Assembly (NCBI RefSeq): GCF_024437735.1
Contig: NZ_JANFQO010000030.1
Span: 1 to 53,214 of the forward strand
Direction of reading: 5' to 3'
Source: Tahibacter harae
GTDB taxonomy: Bacteria > Pseudomonadota > Gammaproteobacteria > Xanthomonadales > Rhodanobacteraceae
DNA: 53,214 bases
Shown here: positions 39,900 through 50,884 of the stretch, piece after piece
How the letters are laid out: every line of letters starts with the position of its first letter
How positions within the stretch are numbered: the first letter of the stretch is position 1
The notes under the pieces: generated by a model
Seen by the model: the letters and a program-made list of their open reading frames with translations, nothing else
Database searches by the model: none
Told to the model about the DNA's origin: nothing
Program-made: the position numbers and the translations under genes

Positions 39900-41162
39900 T
39901 CATTTGTCGGCGATGACGTATTCCGGCAGCTTCTTGGCCACCAGCACTTTCTTCAGGCGGGCGTACTTGGGCAGGCCGTCCTTGGCGTAGGGCGGATAGG
40001 CTTCGCCGCGGATCAGCGGTTCCAGGTATTTGCGCGCCGCTTCGGTGATGCCGTAGCCATCCTTGCGGATGTAGTTCTTCGGCAGCTTCTTCTCGTGGTT
40101 GGCCACCTTGGCCAGCGGTGCCGCCTCGATCTTCCAGCGGTAGGGCGCGTCCGAGGTGCGCTTGATTACCGGCATGGTCGCGTTCTTGCCGGCCAGGGCC
40201 ATTTCCACCGCGGCCTTGCCGACCGCCGTGGCGTGCTCGAAATCGGTCTGCGAGGCGATGTGGCGGGCCGAGCGCTGCAGATAGTCCGGCAGTGCCCAAT
40301 GATACTTGTAGCCAAGTTTGCTCTTGACCAGCTGCGCCAGCACCGGCGCCAGGCCGCCGAGCTGGCTGTGGCCGAAGGCGTCGCGGGTGCCGGCTTCGGC
40401 GAGGAATTCGCCGGCCGCGTTCTTCAGGCCTTCGGAGGCGATGACGGTGCAGTAGCCGACCTTTTCCACCGTGGCCTTGACCTTGGCCAGGAAGGCTTCC
40501 TCGTTGAAGGTGACTTCCGGGAACAGGATCAGGTGCGGCGGTTCGTCGGCGCTCTTGCCGGCCAGGCCGGCGGCGGCGGCGATCCAGCCGGCGTGGCGGC
40601 CCATCACTTCCATGATGAATACCTTGGTCGAAGACTCGGCCATGGATTCCACGTCGTAGCCGGCTTCGAGTATGGACAGGGCGGTGTACTTGGCGACCGA
40701 GCCGAAGCCGGGGCAGCAGTCGGTCACGGCGAGGTCGTTGTCGACCGTCTTGGGCACGCCTATGCAGGTCAGCGGATAGCCCAGGGCCTGGGCGATCTGC
40801 GACACCTTGTGCGAGGTGTCGGCCGAATCGTTGCCGCCGTTGTAGAGGAAATAGCGGATGTCGTGGGCGCGCAGCACCTCGATCAGGCGCTCGTACTGGG
40901 CGCGGCTCTGCTCCAGCGATTTCAGCTTGAAGCGGCAGGAGCCGAACGCGCCGCCCGGCGTGTGCCGCAGCGCGGCGATGGCGGCGGCGCTTTCCTTGCG
41001 CGTGTCTATCAGTTCCTCGCGCAGCACGCCGATGATGCCGTTGCGGCCGGCCAGCACCGGCACGCCGGCGGCGCGGGCGGTTTCGATCACCGCCGCCGCG
41101 GTGGCGTTGATCACGGCGGTGACGCCGCCGGACTGGGCATACAAGAGCTTGCCTTGACGCAT
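39900..41162 (-). CDS. pfp: PPi-dependent 6-phosphofructokinase
   Basis: Predicted 420 aa from ATG 41162 with AGGAG 6 bases upstream. It has GGNDSADT (109-116) and PKTVDND with Lys138; the ATP-specific enzymes have Gly (PGTIDND) at that place, so this one should use PPi. The catalytic Asp pair in TVDND and MGRHAGW for substrate are present. It phosphorylates fructose 6-phosphate reversibly, using PPi in place of ATP. It lies beside hppA and ppa, so PPi is plausibly an energy donor in glycolysis here. Confidence 0.95.
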   Translation of the reverse strand: MRQGKLLYAQSGGVTAVINATAAAVIETARAAGVPVLAGRNGIIGVLREELIDTRKESAAAIAALRHTPGGAFGSCRFKLKSLEQSRAQYERLIEVLRAHDIRYFLYNGGNDSADTSHKVSQIAQALGYPLTCIGVPKTVDNDLAVTDCCPGFGSVAKYTALSILEAGYDVESMAESSTKVFIMEVMGRHAGWIAAAAGLAGKSADEPPHLILFPEVTFNEEAFLAKVKATVEKVGYCTVIASEGLKNAAGEFLAEAGTRDAFGHSQLGGLAPVLAQLVKSKLGYKYHWALPDYLQRSARHIASQTDFEHATAVGKAAVEMALAGKNATMPVIKRTSDAPYRWKIEAAPLAKVANHEKKLPKNYIRKDGYGITEAARKYLEPLIRGEAYPPYAKDGLPKYARLKKVLVAKKLPEYVIADK

Positions 41163-41281
41163 GAAAAACTCCTAATCGGGCGGCGCGGGCGGCCGCCGTG
41201 CTGGTTTGGAAAGGCGTGGGCCGGGCGCTGCGGCGCGGCGGGCAGCGACAAATCGCCGCGCCGGGCCGCCCCGGCCGTTGT

Positions 41282-41310
41282 TTGACTAACCGGGTGGCGC
41301 CCGCTAGCGT
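41282..41310 (+). promoter_or_regulatory. Candidate sigma-70 promoter for adk
   Basis: TTGACT (41282-41287) and TAGCGT (41305-41310) are 17 bases apart (5/6 and 3/6 matches). They lie ~60 bases upstream of the adk ATG, in the divergent pfp/adk spacer. Confidence 0.35.
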
Positions 41311-41369
41311 TCACGTACAAGTCTAACCTAGGCCCGGTTTGCCGCGGCCTCTCCAGGAATCATCCATCC

Positions 41370-41942
41370 ATGCGTATCGTGCTACTCGGGGCGCCCGGTT
41401 CGGGCAAGGGCACCCAGGCGGAAATGTTGAAGACTGAATTGAAAATTCCGCACATTTCCACCGGCGACCTGCTGCGCGCCGCGGTCAAGGCGGGCACGCC
41501 GCTCGGGCTCAAGGCCAAGGCCGTGATGGATGCCGGCCAGCTGGTCTCCGACGATATCGTACTGGGCATGCTGGAAGAGCGCCTGGCCCAGCCCGACGCC
41601 CGCGCCGGCTTCATCCTGGACGGCTATCCGCGCAACCTGGCCCAGTGCGAAGCCCTGCAGCAGCTGCTGGAACGCCTGCAGCAGCCGGTCGACGTGGCGC
41701 TGCAGCTGGTCGTCCCCGGTGAACTCATCGTTGAACGCCTGGCCGGCCGCGCTGCCGAGCAGGGGCGCAAGGACGACACGCCGGAAACCGTACGTGAACG
41801 TCTGCGCGTCTACGCCGAGCAGACTGCGCCGGTCGCCGGCTACTACGAGCAGCAGGGCCGCCTGACCGTGCTCGACGGCGTAGGCGAACTGCGCGAAGTC
41901 TACCAGCGCATCCTGTCGGCCCTGCCGCGCCGCGCGGCCTGA
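41370..41942 (+). CDS. adk: Adenylate kinase (short-lid form)
   Basis: Predicted 190 aa. The P-loop GAPGSGKGT covers residues 7-15, and STGDLLRAAV, LDGYPRN and the LID region (VERLAGRAAEQGRKDDTPETV) follow. The LID is short, without the zinc-Cys insertion, as in many proteobacteria. It interconverts ATP+AMP and two ADP, and in this window complements PPi metabolism by ppa, hppA and pfp. Divergent from pfp. Confidence 0.96.
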   Translation: MRIVLLGAPGSGKGTQAEMLKTELKIPHISTGDLLRAAVKAGTPLGLKAKAVMDAGQLVSDDIVLGMLEERLAQPDARAGFILDGYPRNLAQCEALQQLLERLQQPVDVALQLVVPGELIVERLAGRAAEQGRKDDTPETVRERLRVYAEQTAPVAGYYEQQGRLTVLDGVGELREVYQRILSALPRRAA

Positions 41943-42018
41943 GCCGCCGCCGGTTGCTGCGCTGCCCGCGCCGCGCGTCCGTTGCGGACGCCGCGGCGTG
42001 AGCCCAACGGAACCGCCC

Positions 42019-42567
42019 ATGCCTGAATTCCTGTCCATCCTGCGCGACATCGTGCTGCTGCGGCGCGGTCCGCAGGATCTGCCGTATTCACCGTCCGCAC
42101 TGGGCACGGTGGCCGTGGCCACGGTGGCGGTGTCCGGCATTGCCAATTCATTGCTCGGCGAGGGCATGGAAGTCGCGATGGTGCGCACCGCCGTGCTGGT
42201 CGCGCTGAGCCTGGGCCTGCTCTACCTGCTGCTGCTGTCGCAGCAGCGCCAGGCCCGCTTCAATCAGACCGCCCTGGCCAGCCTGCTCGTGTCGGCGGTG
42301 TTCTCCCTGGTATTGCTGCCGGTACTGGCCCTGTCCGGGCCGCTGCCCACGCCGGGCACGCCGCCGGAGAGCGTCACCGGCACGCAGATGCTGAGCATGC
42401 TGCTGATCATCATTGCCGGGCTGTGGAAGTTCGTCATCGATGCGCACATCCTGCGCCATGCGCTGGAGATCCGCTTCATGCCGGCCCTGCTGATCGCGTT
42501 TGCGATGGAATTGGCCGTGACCGTGCTGGTCAGCGCGCTGTTCGGCAAACCGCCGGAAGGCGCCTGA
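42019..42567 (+). CDS. Uncharacterised multi-span membrane protein preceding mpl
   Basis: Predicted 182 aa from ATG 42019; an in-frame GTG at 41998 would add seven residues. Four hydrophobic helices are visible at about 35-50, 60-80, 88-112 and 130-150, plus a C-terminal helix at ~158-175. The N-terminus (EFLSILRDIVLLRRGPQDLPYS) is amphipathic. The mpl start lies two bases past its stop, so co-transcription is likely. Family not recognised. Confidence 0.65.
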   Translation: MPEFLSILRDIVLLRRGPQDLPYSPSALGTVAVATVAVSGIANSLLGEGMEVAMVRTAVLVALSLGLLYLLLLSQQRQARFNQTALASLLVSAVFSLVLLPVLALSGPLPTPGTPPESVTGTQMLSMLLIIIAGLWKFVIDAHILRHALEIRFMPALLIAFAMELAVTVLVSALFGKPPEGA

Positions 42568-42569
42568 GC

Positions 42570-43940
42570 ATGCGTCTGCATATCCTGGGCATCTGCGGCA
42601 CCTTCATGGGCGGCGTCGCGGCGCTGGCGCGCGAGCTGGGGCATGACGTCGAAGGTTCCGACCAGAACGTCTACCCGCCCATGAGCACCCAGTTGGAACA
42701 ACTGGGCATCCACCTGAAATCCGGCTATTCCGCCGCGCATCTGCAGCCGGCGCCGGACCTGGTCGTGGTCGGCAATGCGCTGTCGCGCGGCAATCCGGCG
42801 GTGGAACATTTCCTCGACCAGGGCCTGGACTACGTCTCCGGCCCGCAGTGGTTGGGCCAGCAGGTGCTGCGCGGCCGACAGGTGCTGGCCGTGGCCGGCA
42901 CCCATGGCAAGACTACGACCAGCGCCATGCTGGCCTGGATCCTCGATTGCTGCGGCGCCGAGCCCGGCTTCCTGATCGGCGGCGTGGCGCAGAACTTCCC
43001 GGTGTCGGCGCGGCTGGGCCGCGGCCGCGCCTTCGTGATCGAGGCCGACGAATACGATACGGCCTTCTTCGACAAGCGCTCCAAGTTCGTCCACTACCGG
43101 CCGCAGATTGCCATTCTCAACAATCTGGAATACGACCACGCGGACATTTTTCCGGATGTGGAAGCGATCCAGCGCCAGTTCCACCACCTGGTGCGCACCG
43201 TACCGGGCAATGGCCGGCTCATCGTCAACGCCGAGGATGCACGCCTGGCTGAAGTGCTGGCGCAGGGCTGCTGGACGCCGGTCACGCGCTTTGGCCTGGA
43301 CAGCGGCGACTGGCAGGCGCGCCTGGTCGCGGCCGACGGCAGCGCCTTCCGCGTGCTGGCCGGCGGCGAAGACCGCGGCGAAGTGCGCTGGGAGCTGATC
43401 GGCCGGCACAACGTGATGAATGCGCTGGCCGCGCTGGCGGCCGCAGACGCCGCCGGCCTGGACACTGCCGCGGCCATCGCCGCCCTGGCCACGTTCCGCA
43501 GCGCGCGGCGGCGGCTGGAGCGGGTGGGCGATGTCAGCGGCATCGCGGTCTATGACGATTTCGCCCATCACCCGACCGCGATCGCAACCACCCTGGCCGG
43601 GCTGCGCGCCCGCGTCGGCGCGGCGCGCATCCTGGTCGGGCTGGAGCCGCGTTCCAATTCCATGCGCCAGGGCGCGCATGCGCAGGAACTGGCGCCGTCG
43701 CTGCGCGACGCCGATGCGGTGGTGCTGCTGCAGCGGCCTGAACTGCCCTGGGATGCGGGCCAGGTGGTGGCCGGGCTGCAGGGCCGCGGCGCAGCGGCCG
43801 CGAGCGTGGACGCGCTGCTCGCCGCGCTGAAACAGCAGGCGTGCCCCGGCGACCATGTCGTGTTCATGTCCAACGGCGGCTTCGAGAATGCACCGCGGCG
43901 CTTCGTGGCGGCGCTGGAGCAGGACCCTCGCGGGACGTAA
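42570..43940 (+). CDS. mpl: UDP-N-acetylmuramate:L-Ala-gamma-D-Glu-meso-DAP ligase (murein recycling)
   Basis: Predicted 456 aa. The start MRLHILGICGTFMGG is the usual Mpl N-terminus. The ATP P-loop GTHGKTTT lies at 110-117, with IEADEYDTAFFD and NLEYDHADIF as central metal/substrate segments and DDFAHHPTAI near the C-terminal domain. Mpl joins recovered tripeptide to UDP-MurNAc, saving de novo MurC-MurE steps. It starts two bases after the preceding gene. Longer open frames upstream are chance. Confidence 0.95.
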   Translation: MRLHILGICGTFMGGVAALARELGHDVEGSDQNVYPPMSTQLEQLGIHLKSGYSAAHLQPAPDLVVVGNALSRGNPAVEHFLDQGLDYVSGPQWLGQQVLRGRQVLAVAGTHGKTTTSAMLAWILDCCGAEPGFLIGGVAQNFPVSARLGRGRAFVIEADEYDTAFFDKRSKFVHYRPQIAILNNLEYDHADIFPDVEAIQRQFHHLVRTVPGNGRLIVNAEDARLAEVLAQGCWTPVTRFGLDSGDWQARLVAADGSAFRVLAGGEDRGEVRWELIGRHNVMNALAALAAADAAGLDTAAAIAALATFRSARRRLERVGDVSGIAVYDDFAHHPTAIATTLAGLRARVGAARILVGLEPRSNSMRQGAHAQELAPSLRDADAVVLLQRPELPWDAGQVVAGLQGRGAAAASVDALLAALKQQACPGDHVVFMSNGGFENAPRRFVAALEQDPRGT

Positions 43941-44064
43941 GGCCGGCGGCCTGGTCCCGCGTCGGACGGGACGAACACAGCGGGTGCCGCCGTGCAGGCG
44001 CTGTGCACAAGCCTTCCGCCGGCCAGGCATCGCCTTGAACGCCCCGGCCGCCTACACTGCCGGC

Positions 44065-44655
44065 GTGAACCAGGACGATATCCCGCTGTTTCCCCTCAAT
44101 ACCGTGCTGTTTCCGGGCGGCTTGCTGTCACTGCGCATCTTCGAGCCGCGCTACCTGGACCTGGTACGCGAATGCAGCCGCAACGATTCGGGTTTCGGCG
44201 TCTGCCTGATCCTGGCCGGGCGCGAGAGCGGTGAGCCCGCCACGCCGGCGGCGGTGGGCACCGTGGCGCGTATCGAAGACTTTTATTCCCTGCCTGACGG
44301 CCTGCTCGGTATCCGCGCCCGCGGCGGCCGGCGCTTCCGCGCGGGCGCCACGCGCGTGCGCGACAACGGCCTGGTCCACGGCCAGGTGCGCTGGTGGCCG
44401 GACGAGCCCGCTGTGGCGCTGCCGCCGGAATACAGCCTGCTCGCGCTGATTCTCGAACGCCTGCTGGAACAGGTCGGCGGCGAACATGCCCAGGCCGGGC
44501 GGCGCCGTTTCGATGATGCGAGCTGGGTCGGCTTCCGTCTGGCGGAATTGCTGCCGGTGCAGCCGGCCGAGCGCCAGCACTGGCTGCAGCTGACCGATCC
44601 GCTGCAGCGCCTGGACGGATTGATGCGCTGCATCCCGCGTTTCCAGGCCGCCTGA
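44065..44655 (+). CDS. LON-substrate-binding-domain protein
   Basis: Predicted 196 aa from GTG 44065. The start (QDDIPLFPLNTVLFPGG) and the following LRIFEPRYLDLVREC match the N-terminal substrate-binding domain of Lon protease as a stand-alone protein. No AAA or protease domain is present. Role unknown; such proteins may bind unfolded substrates. Not tightly linked to neighbours. Confidence 0.85.
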   Translation: MNQDDIPLFPLNTVLFPGGLLSLRIFEPRYLDLVRECSRNDSGFGVCLILAGRESGEPATPAAVGTVARIEDFYSLPDGLLGIRARGGRRFRAGATRVRDNGLVHGQVRWWPDEPAVALPPEYSLLALILERLLEQVGGEHAQAGRRRFDDASWVGFRLAELLPVQPAERQHWLQLTDPLQRLDGLMRCIPRFQAA

Positions 44656-44717
44656 CTCTTGCCCTGGCGGCGGCAGTCGCCGATGCTCGGGCATCCCTGA
44701 ACGTCATCTGGAACGCC

Positions 44718-45539
44718 ATGAATCATCTCAAGGGCCGCACCTTGTTCATCACCGGCGCCTCGCGCGGCATAGGCTTAGCCATCGCCAAGCGCGCGGCCCG
44801 CGACGGCGCCAACATCGTCATCGCGGCCAAGTCGAACGTGGCCAATCCCAAGCTGCCCGGCACCATCTACAGCGCTGCGGAGGAGATCGAGGCCGCCGGC
44901 GGCAAAGCCCTGCCGCTCAAGGTCGACGTGCGCGAGGAAGCCGAGGTGCAGGCCGCCGTTGCGAAGGCGGTGGAGCATTTCGGCGGCATCGACATCCTGG
45001 TCAACAATGCCAGCGCGATCTGGCTGGCCGGCGTGTCGGGCACGCCGATGAAGCGCTACGACCTCATGCACCAGGTCAACGTGCGCGGCAGTTACCTGTG
45101 CACCCAGGCCTGCCTGGCGCAGCTGAAGAAATCGCTGAACCCGCACGTGCTGATGCTGGCGCCGCCGCTGAACATGGCGGGCAAATGGTTCCAGCACCAC
45201 ACCGCCTACACCATGTCCAAGTACGGCATGAGCATGGCTGCATTCGGCCTGGCGGCGGAACTGGCCAAGGACGGCATCGCCGTCAACGCGCTGTGGCCGC
45301 GCACTGTGATCGACACCGCCGCGCTGGCTATGCTCGGCGGCATGGCCCGGCCGGAGAACTGCCGCAAGCCCGACATCATGGCCGACGCGGCGCACTGGAT
45401 CTTCACCCAGCCGGCGCGCCAGCTCAGCGGCCAGTTCCTGCTCGACGAGGAAGTGCTCAAGCGCGCCGGCGTGAAGGATTTCAGCCACTACGCAGTGGCG
45501 CCGGGCAAGACCTTACTGCCCGATCTTTTCCTCGATTGA
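44718..45539 (+). CDS. Short-chain dehydrogenase/reductase (HSDL2-like)
   Basis: Predicted 273 aa. The Rossmann motif TGASRGIG is at 12-19, NNAS at the mid-fold, and a catalytic YTMSK tail-side motif (Tyr, Lys three residues apart) is present. The usual catalytic Ser position falls in the VLMLAPPLN segment, where Ser is replaced, so activity may differ. Resembles human HSDL2-type members with a loop LMHQVNVRGSY. NAD(P)H-linked; substrate unknown. Confidence 0.85.
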   Translation: MNHLKGRTLFITGASRGIGLAIAKRAARDGANIVIAAKSNVANPKLPGTIYSAAEEIEAAGGKALPLKVDVREEAEVQAAVAKAVEHFGGIDILVNNASAIWLAGVSGTPMKRYDLMHQVNVRGSYLCTQACLAQLKKSLNPHVLMLAPPLNMAGKWFQHHTAYTMSKYGMSMAAFGLAAELAKDGIAVNALWPRTVIDTAALAMLGGMARPENCRKPDIMADAAHWIFTQPARQLSGQFLLDEEVLKRAGVKDFSHYAVAPGKTLLPDLFLD

Positions 45540-45627
45540 AATTTCCGGCCGGATTTCGCCGCGTGCGATCCGGCCCGCCACGGCGACGCCGCAGCCGGCG
45601 CCGCCCAGCCTGAATCTGGAGCAAGCC

Positions 45628-46047
45628 ATGCGTTATCTGCATGCGATGGTGCGAGTGCGCGACCTGGAAGCCTCGCTGCGTTTCTTCCGCGACGGCCTGG
45701 GCCTGGTCGAGACCCGGCGCAAGGATTATCCCCAGGGCCGTTTCACCCTGGTCTACCTCGGCGCGCCGGACAATCCCGAGGCCGAGATCGAGCTGACCTA
45801 CAACTACGACGACGAGGACTACGGCGGCGCGCGCAACTTCGGCCATCTGGCCTTCGGCGTGGACGATATCTATGCCGCCTGCGAGCGGTTGCAGCGGCAT
45901 GGCGTGACCATCAACCGGCCGCCGCGCGACGGCCGCATGGCCTTCGTGCGTTCGCCCGACCACATCTCGATCGAACTGCTGCAGAACGGCGAGGCGCTGC
46001 CGCCGCGGGAGCCCTGGGCCTCAATGGCGAACACCGGCGCCTGGTAG
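45628..46047 (+). CDS. gloA: Glyoxalase I-like (lactoylglutathione lyase)
   Basis: Predicted 139 aa. The metal ligands H5, E55, H73 and E116 line up with H5, E56, H74 and E122 of E. coli GloA, and the RRKDYPQGRFTLVYLG strand and HLAFGVDD segment match the short bacterial Ni-type form. It would convert the glutathione-methylglyoxal hemithioacetal to S-D-lactoylglutathione. Ends just before an inverted-repeat element. Confidence 0.88.
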   Translation: MRYLHAMVRVRDLEASLRFFRDGLGLVETRRKDYPQGRFTLVYLGAPDNPEAEIELTYNYDDEDYGGARNFGHLAFGVDDIYAACERLQRHGVTINRPPRDGRMAFVRSPDHISIELLQNGEALPPREPWASMANTGAW

Positions 46048-46056
46048 CGCCGGTGT

Positions 46057-46129
46057 CGGGATTCGATTCGAAGAGCGCGGCGCGGCTGCAATCCGAATCC
46101 TGTCATCCCGGATCTCGAATCCTGAATTC
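46057..46129. repeat. Inverted intergenic repeat, copy C
   Basis: TCGGGATTCGATTCG (46057-46071) and CGAATCCTGAATTCC (46117-46129 plus flanks) face each other with AATCCGAATCC and ATCTCGAAT units between. The element fills the gap between the gloA stop and the metB-like stop, the third copy of the GATTCGGGATTCG family. Confidence 0.65.
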
Positions 46130-47248
46130 CTAGCCAAGCGCCTGCTGCAGATCGGCGATCAGATCGTCCGCATGCTCCAGGCCTACCGACAGCCGCAGCA
46201 GATCCTGCGGCGAGACCGGATTCGGTCCTTCCACCGAGGCGCGATGCTCGATCAGGCTTTCGCAGCCGCCCAGGCTGGTGGCGTTGTGGATCAGCTTCAG
46301 GCGTCCGGCTGCGGCCAGGGTCGCTTCGCGGCCGCCGGCTACGTGGAAGCTGAGCATGGCGCCGAAGTCGCGCATCTGGCGCGCGGCGACGGCGTGGCCG
46401 GGATGACCGGAAAGACCGGGGTAGTTCACCGCGGTCACGCGCGGATGGGCGGCGAGGAATTCGGCCACCCGGCGTGCGTTGGCGCAGTGCCAGCTCATGC
46501 GCGCCGGCAGCGAGCGCAGGCCGCGCAGGGTCAGCCAGGCGTTGAACGGCGCCAGCACCGCGCCGGTGACATGGCGCCGGTGCAGTGTGCGTTCGTACAG
46601 CTCGTCCTTGCGCGCGAATACCAGCGCACCGCCCATGACGTCGCTGTGGCCGCCGAAATACTTGGTGGTGGAATGCATCACCGCATCGGCACCCAAGGTC
46701 AGCGGCTGCTGCAGCGCCGGCGTGGCGAAGGTGTTGTCGCAGAACAGCAGGCTGCCGTTGGCCTTGGTCAGCGCGGCAATTGCGGCGATGTCAGTCACTT
46801 CGAGCAGCGGATTGGACGGCGTCTCCAGCCAGACCGCACGCACCGAGGCATCGAGCCGGGCGGCGAGGGCGGCCGGCTCGCGCATGTCCACGGCTTCGGT
46901 CTGCACACCGCGCTGGGGCAGGAATTCGCTCAGCAGCACGCGCAGGCCCATGTAGCAGTCGCGCGGGTAGAGCAGGCGCGAGCCGGCGGGCAGGTATTCC
47001 AGCAGCGCCGTCATCGCCGCCATGCCGGAGCCGAAGGCCAGTGCGGCCTGGCCCTGTTCGAGTGCGGCCACGGCGGTTTCCAGGCGGTCCTGGGTCGGGT
47101 TGCCTTCGCGCACGTATTCGTAACCGGCCACGCGCTCGCCGGCGGGGCCGTGGCGGAAGGTGGTCGACATATGGATGGGCGGCGCGATCGCGCCGGTTTC
47201 CGCGTCGGGCTCGCCGCCCGCATGGATGGCCAGGGTTTCAAAGCGCAT
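46130..47248 (-). CDS. Trans-sulfuration PLP enzyme (cystathionine gamma-synthase/lyase family)
   Basis: Predicted 372 aa from ATG 47248 with GGAG 6 bases upstream. The start MRFETLAIHAGG, the YEYVREGNPTQ substrate/PLP loop, and the PLP Lys in HSTTKYFGGHSDV are typical. The fold type I domain is complete to SVGLEHADDLIADL. Sequence alone does not separate synthase from lyase. It makes or breaks cystathionine in methionine/cysteine metabolism. Divergent from the argD-like gene. Confidence 0.9.
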   Translation of the reverse strand: MRFETLAIHAGGEPDAETGAIAPPIHMSTTFRHGPAGERVAGYEYVREGNPTQDRLETAVAALEQGQAALAFGSGMAAMTALLEYLPAGSRLLYPRDCYMGLRVLLSEFLPQRGVQTEAVDMREPAALAARLDASVRAVWLETPSNPLLEVTDIAAIAALTKANGSLLFCDNTFATPALQQPLTLGADAVMHSTTKYFGGHSDVMGGALVFARKDELYERTLHRRHVTGAVLAPFNAWLTLRGLRSLPARMSWHCANARRVAEFLAAHPRVTAVNYPGLSGHPGHAVAARQMRDFGAMLSFHVAGGREATLAAAGRLKLIHNATSLGGCESLIEHRASVEGPNPVSPQDLLRLSVGLEHADDLIADLQQALG

Positions 47249-47391
47249 GGTGGTCTCCGCCGGTTGTCGCCGCAGTGTCGGCAGGCCCGGCGCAAATGAC
47301 AAAGGCCAATGGTCGCAATGGCGTTGATACCGCCGGCTGCGGCGGCGGCGTGCCGCATAATGGCCGGATTCGCCCTTCGCCGGAGCTGTCC

Positions 47392-48626
47392 GTGAGCACA
47401 AGCCAAGCCTCGCCCGAAACCGCCGCCCTGCTGGGCCTAGCCGACCGCTACTACGTCCCGGTTTACCAGCCGCGCCGCATTGTGCTGGAGCGCGGCCAGG
47501 GTTCGCGCGTCTGGGACAGCGAAGGCCGCGACTACGTCGACTTCGGCGCCGGCATCGCGGTGAATTCACTGGGCCATGCCGATGCGGAACTGCTGCAGGC
47601 GCTGCAGCAGCAGGCGCAGAAGCTCTGGCATACCAGCAATGTCTTCGTCAGCGAACCGCCGCTGCACCTGGCCGAGGAACTGGTCGCCGCCTCGGGCTTC
47701 GCCGAGCGTGTTTTCCTGTGCAATTCCGGCGCCGAGGCCAACGAGGCCGCGATCAAGCTGGTGCGCAAATGGGCTGCCGCCAACGGCCGTGCGCCCGAGC
47801 GCCGGGTGATCCTGACCTTCCACGGCTCCTTCCACGGCCGCACCCTGGCCGCGGTGACGGCCACCGCCCAACCCAAATACCAGCAGGGCTACGAGCCGTT
47901 GCCCGGCGGCTTCCGCTATTGCGCCTTCAACGATCTGGCCGCGGTGGAAGCGGCGATGGATCAGGGCGACGTGGCCGCGATCCTGGTCGAGCCGGTGCAG
48001 GGCGAAGGTGGCGTGGTGCCGGCCGCGCCCGGCTTCCTGGCTGGCCTGCGCGGCCTGTGCGAGCGCCACGATGCATTGCTGGTTTTCGACGAGATCCAGT
48101 GCGGCATGGGTCGCAGCGGCAAGCTCTGGGCCTGGCAGCACGACGGCGTCGCGCCGGACATCCTCACCGTGGCCAAGGCGCTGGGCGCGGGTTTCCCGAT
48201 CGGCGCGATGCTGGCCAATGCGCGCGTGGCCGAAGTGCTGCAGTTCGGCGCGCACGGAACCACCTTCGGGGGCAATCCGCTCGCCGCAGCGGTGGCGCGG
48301 GTGGCGCTGCGGCGCCTTGCCGAGCCGGCCCTGCTGGCCAATGTGCAGCGCCAGGCGCAGGCGCTGCGCGACGGGCTTGCGGCGATCAACCAGCGCCTGG
48401 GCCTGTTCGCCGAGGTGCGCGGCCGCGGCCTGATGCTGGGCGCGGTATTGGCGCAGGACTGGCGCGGCAAGGCGGGCGCCATCCTCGACCAGGCCGCCGC
48501 GCGCGGCCTGTTGCTGCTGCAGGCCGGCCCGGACGTGCTGCGTTTCGTGCCGGCGCTGAACATCGCCGACGCGGATATTGGCGAAGGCCTGGCGCGGCTG
48601 GGAGCCGCGCTGGCCGATCTGAAGGC

Positions 48627-48630
<4 letters not shown>
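47392..48630 (+). CDS. argD: Acetylornithine/aspartate aminotransferase-family (class III)
   Basis: Predicted 412 aa from GTG 47392, with GGAG (47382-47385) 6 bases upstream. It has [17 protein letters not shown] (PLP phosphate site), [29 protein letters not shown] (catalytic Asp) and the PLP Lys in [15 protein letters not shown]. It is most like ArgD/AstC class III aminotransferases. Its last four bases overlap the hemL stop. Confidence 0.9.
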
Positions 48631-49909
<1,279 letters not shown>

Positions 49910-49913
<4 letters not shown>

Positions 49914-50548
49914 GCGGAAGTTTTCCGGGCTGAGGAGAACAGCCGGGCATAGGCCGCGGCGGCGGCGGCGATGTCCGGGGCTTCGAATAGGTCGCTGATC
50001 ACGGCCAGGTAATCGGCCCCGGCCGCGACCAGGGCGGCGGCATTGTCCGGCCGTATGCCGCCTATGGCCACCCGCGGCAGGCCCAGGCCGGCGCTGTCGC
50101 GCAGCAGGTCCAGGCTGGCGCGGCGGGCCTGGGGTTTGGTCGGCGAGGGGAAGAAGGCGCCGAAGGCCAGGTAATCTGCGCCGGCGGCGGCGAGCCGGCG
50201 CGCGCGTTCGAGATCGTCGTAGCAGGACACGCCGATCACGGCATCGCCCAGTCTGGCCCGGGCGGCGGCGATATCGCCGTCGTCCTCGCCCAGATGGACC
50301 GCGCGGGCGCCGCAGGCCAGGGCCAGCTCGATGTCATCATTGACCACGAACAGCGCCCCGTGCGCCGCGCACAGCGCCTGCAGGGCGGCGGCTTCCTCGC
50401 GCCGGCGCGGCGCGTCGGCGGTCTTGTCGCGGTATTGCAGCAGCGCCGCGCCGCCGCGCAGGGCGGCGGCGGCGGCCGGGATCAGGTCCGGCCGCGGTCC
50501 GTTGGTGATCGCGTACAGGCCGGGCGGCGGCAGCAGGGGATGGCGCAT
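49910..50548 (-). CDS. thiE: Thiamine-phosphate synthase ThiE
   Basis: Predicted 212 aa from ATG 50548 ([17 protein letters not shown]); an extension to 50614 is chance. It has [54 protein letters not shown] and IGGIRPDNA, the ThiE TIM-barrel segments. It joins HMP-PP to THZ-P to form thiamine phosphate. Divergent from the rubredoxin gene. It is coupled to hemL by an ATGA overlap. Confidence 0.92.
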
Positions 50549-50653
50549 GGGCAAGCGAAACCGGACAGGCGGAACCGGTGGATTCTGGCCTATTTGAAGC
50601 CGGGTGCGTTGCACTGCGACAATGCGCGCCCTCTTCGCCAGGCCCCTGCATCC

Positions 50654-50851
50654 ATGAGCGCAGCCCCGACCGCATCCGACGCCCCGTTCCGCACCTTCAT
50701 GTGCGTGGTCTGCGGCTACCTCTACAACGAGGCAGAAGGCTGGCCCGCCGATGGCATCGCGCCAGGCACGCGCTGGGAAGATGTACCCGACACCTGGACC
50801 TGTCCGGACTGCGGCGTGACCAAGTCCGACTTCGAGATGGTCGAGGTCTGA
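50654..50851 (+). CDS. Rubredoxin
   Basis: Predicted 65 aa. Iron ligands are C17, C20, C50 and C53 (CVVCGY...CPDCGVTK), with the aromatic/acidic middle typical of the family. It is a one-electron carrier. It is divergent from thiE-hemL. Confidence 0.95.
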   Translation: MSAAPTASDAPFRTFMCVVCGYLYNEAEGWPADGIAPGTRWEDVPDTWTCPDCGVTKSDFEMVEV

Positions 50852-50884
50852 TCCTCCCGCGGGCCGCCACGCCCGCGCGATTCA

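Noticed and set aside
50859-50876. GCGGGC...GCCCGC hairpin between rubredoxin and SirB1-like genes as terminator
   Set aside because: Only six base pairs and no T-run; common by chance at this GC content.
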